DNA of 7,796 nucleotides, taken from Candidatus Wallbacteria bacterium (lineage in GTDB: Bacteria > Muiribacteriota > JAQTZZ01). The position numbers and the translations under genes were made by a program. The DNA lies in assembly GCA_028711905.1 (NCBI GenBank), contig JAQTRI010000155.1:1-7796 (forward strand). The letters are read 5' to 3'. Shown piece after piece: positions 6,522 to 7,796 of the stretch. The notes under the pieces were generated by a model. It was not told where the DNA came from and searched no databases. It saw nothing but the letters and a program-made list of their open reading frames with translations. The stretch's first letter is position 1. Every line of letters begins with the position of its first letter.

Positions 6522-7493
6522 GTGTCTGAGCGCGAACTGATCGTTAAAATGCTTTTTCTTGACAACCAGGACCTTGTGCATGGGGCATTGTACCTTTCCG
6601 GGTGCGCAGAGGACCCCGGATTCGCCCGCTGCATAGCTGGAGCTCATTCCCGTCCCCTGAAACTGGATGTGACTGTTTCGTCCGATCTTTTCCTGGAAAA
6701 GCTGGCAGACATCAAGGCCCGCTCGCCGGGAGGAGAGAGATTTTTTCAGTTAATCGAGATGCTGGAGCGCTATTTCGGTTCCAGTTACCCGCAGTCCCGC
6801 TTCCGCAGGATTTTTGAGATCGCCTGGGAAAAGCAGGATACTTCTGCCAGAAATGCGGCCATCGCCGGATTCCTGAGGGAAGATCTTTCTGCACTGTTGA
6901 GGAGCGATAAAATCGATTGTTCGGTCGATTGTGTTGCTCCCCAGTCTGCTCCTGCCGTTCCCAGAGCGGCTCCTGATCAGGTCCCGGTTTTCATGCCGCC
7001 TGCCGGGTCAATTGTGCTTGAAACAGATCCGATGATTGATCCTGTTTCCGGCTTTTCACTCCAGGACATGAAGCCGGGAGATTATCTTCTGGTCAGGATT
7101 ATCGACAAATCTCAGGTTGGATGGCATGTGGCACGCAGCATCACCGGGAGCAGTGAGCCGGAGCAGCAGGAATTGCAGTGCAAAATCGTTAATATTGCAG
7201 TCAGGCCCGCAGGCAAGGGTATGGCTTCTGAGATCGCTGAAGTGTATGTAAACCTATCCGATGGTTCTGTGCTCGGCCATTTTGAATGCCAGCTTAACAC
7301 CAAGATGAAAGCTGTGCTGGGATTTGCTCCTGATGCAGAAAAGAGTGCCGCTGAAGCCGGAGGGGCCATCAATTTCATTCCGCCGAGAATAGAAACAGTC
7401 ATACTCGGCTTTGCTGTAACAATGCTCCTGATTGTGACGATTTATCTTTTTTTCAGTTTTATCGACCCGGGATATCTGCCTTCTTCAGGATAG
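6522..7493 (+). CDS. C-terminally membrane-anchored protein of unknown function
   Basis: I do not recognise this 323-residue protein. It starts at GTG 6522 with GGAG 8 bases upstream and has no signal peptide. Residues 1-130 look helical and charged, including KLADIKARS (60-68) and FRRIFEIAWEK (94-104). An Ala/Pro/Val-rich linker follows at about 138-162. Residues about 165-268 look like a beta domain opening with GFSLQDMKPGDYLLVRIID (177-195) and continuing with QCKIVNIAV and IAEVYVNLSDGSVLGHFECQL. A single hydrophobic helix at about 291-313 is followed by only about ten residues. The layout is a tail-anchored cytoplasmic protein: soluble helical domain, linker, beta domain, membrane anchor. 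It follows the small exported protein by 25 bases and precedes a STAS gene by 80 bases, so it might belong to the same regulatory process; this rests on position only. Confidence 0.7.
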   Translation: MSERELIVKMLFLDNQDLVHGALYLSGCAEDPGFARCIAGAHSRPLKLDVTVSSDLFLEKLADIKARSPGGERFFQLIEMLERYFGSSYPQSRFRRIFEIAWEKQDTSARNAAIAGFLREDLSALLRSDKIDCSVDCVAPQSAPAVPRAAPDQVPVFMPPAGSIVLETDPMIDPVSGFSLQDMKPGDYLLVRIIDKSQVGWHVARSITGSSEPEQQELQCKIVNIAVRPAGKGMASEIAEVYVNLSDGSVLGHFECQLNTKMKAVLGFAPDAEKSAAEAGGAINFIPPRIETVILGFAVTMLLIVTIYLFFSFIDPGYLPSSG

Positions 7494-7499
7494 AAAGCC

Positions 7500-7528
7500 T
7501 TGCGTGTTGAGAATTTTCGTGCTAAAAT
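7500..7528 (+). promoter_or_regulatory. Extended -10 sigma70-like promoter for the STAS gene
   Basis: TTGCGT (7500-7505), a 17-base spacer and TAAAAT (7523-7528, 5/6 match) with TGC just upstream make a good extended -10 promoter. It begins directly after the stop of the preceding gene. The start would be near 7535, with a leader of about 39 bases, so the STAS gene can be expressed separately from the two upstream genes. Confidence 0.5.
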
Positions 7529-7573
7529 GGATTGAGCAGCTGAAACCCCTGTAACAATGTAATGGTGGCTAAA

Positions 7574-7796
7574 ATGGGAAACCTGGATATTACCAGGCGC
7601 AAGGTTAATGATATTACCATTATCAGGATCAGCGGAGAGTTTGATCAGGAAGGCGATGCCATATTCTCGACTTTTATCGCCGGCCTTGCTGAAGAAGACC
7701 TGAAAAAAGTGGTTGTGACACTGAAACGAGTCAGCTGGCTGGGCAGTGCTTCTTTTAATGTATTCGTGGAACTCATCCGCAGGGTGGAATCCTGCA
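7574..7796 (+). CDS. STAS-domain protein, anti-sigma factor antagonist-like (partial, right edge)
   Basis: The first 74 codons of a STAS-domain protein are visible; the gene continues past the window. SGEFD (20-24), the helix GDAIFSTFIAGLAEE (27-41), strand KVVVTL (45-50) and VSWLGSASFNVFVELIRR (53-70) line up with SpoIIAA and RsbV. The serine phosphorylated in B. subtilis SpoIIAA (first Ser of DSSG, position 58) aligns with S58 here, but the motif reads GSAS: the preceding Asp is Gly, the second Ser is Ala, and the Gly is Ser. Family members bind serine kinases of the RsbW/SpoIIAB type and are switched by PP2C phosphatases such as the one encoded at 1864-3798. ATG 7574 is chosen because GGTGG ends 5 bases before it; an in-frame ATG at 7562 would add four residues without a good binding site. 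Confidence 0.8.
   Translation, partial: MGNLDITRRKVNDITIIRISGEFDQEGDAIFSTFIAGLAEEDLKKVVVTLKRVSWLGSASFNVFVELIRRVESC

Noticed and set aside
1..7796. tRNA, rRNA, riboswitch, CRISPR array, IS element or attachment site
   Set aside because: Reading both strands showed no tRNA-like cloverleaf, no spaced direct repeats, no transposase and no conserved riboswitch core.

Overview
The window reads as a chromosomal segment of a diderm (Gram-negative-type) bacterium. It contains a periplasmic binding protein with a cleavable signal peptide, a MscS-type channel and a two-pass sensor phosphatase, with Shine-Dalgarno-led starts and sigma70-like promoters. Base composition looks close to balanced by eye. 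The mixture of a Cache-PP2C sensor, a STAS protein and orphan membrane proteins would suit a deep-branching lineage such as Riflebacteria, Wallbacteria or Lentisphaerae, but this is a guess; there is no rRNA or marker gene. No tRNA, IS element, CRISPR or phage gene was seen, and no gene-free stretch exceeds about 120 bases.

Layout, left to right. (1) 1-1341, minus: the first 447 codons of an AGE-family (N-acylglucosamine 2-epimerase-like) sugar epimerase with an extra N-terminal beta domain, running off the left edge. (2) 1342-1458: divergent intergenic region with two interleaved promoters and an imperfect dyad. (3) 1459-1863, plus: a small VOC/glyoxalase-fold metalloprotein. Its stop codon directly abuts the stop of the next gene, and a hairpin is centred on that junction. 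(4) 1864-4765, minus: a two-gene unit made of a secreted NMT1/THI5-type substrate-binding protein followed, with a short overlap, by a dCache-HAMP-PP2C (RsbU/SpoIIE-like) transmembrane phosphatase. (5) 4855-5970, minus: a MscS-family mechanosensitive channel with its own promoter. (6) 6080-7493, plus: two unrecognised genes, a small exported protein and a C-terminally anchored membrane protein, probably one operon. (7) 7574 to the right edge, plus: the start of a STAS-domain anti-sigma-factor-antagonist-like protein with a strong-looking promoter.

The most coherent story is signalling. A binding protein captures a small ligand in the periplasm and may present it to the Cache sensor, whose cytoplasmic PP2C domain would dephosphorylate a phosphoserine on a STAS partner. 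A STAS protein is encoded 3.8 kb away and keeps the phosphoacceptor serine while lacking the usual neighbouring residues. No RsbW-like kinase and no ABC permease or ATPase is present in the window, so the kinase, the output and the physical pairing of these proteins are inference.
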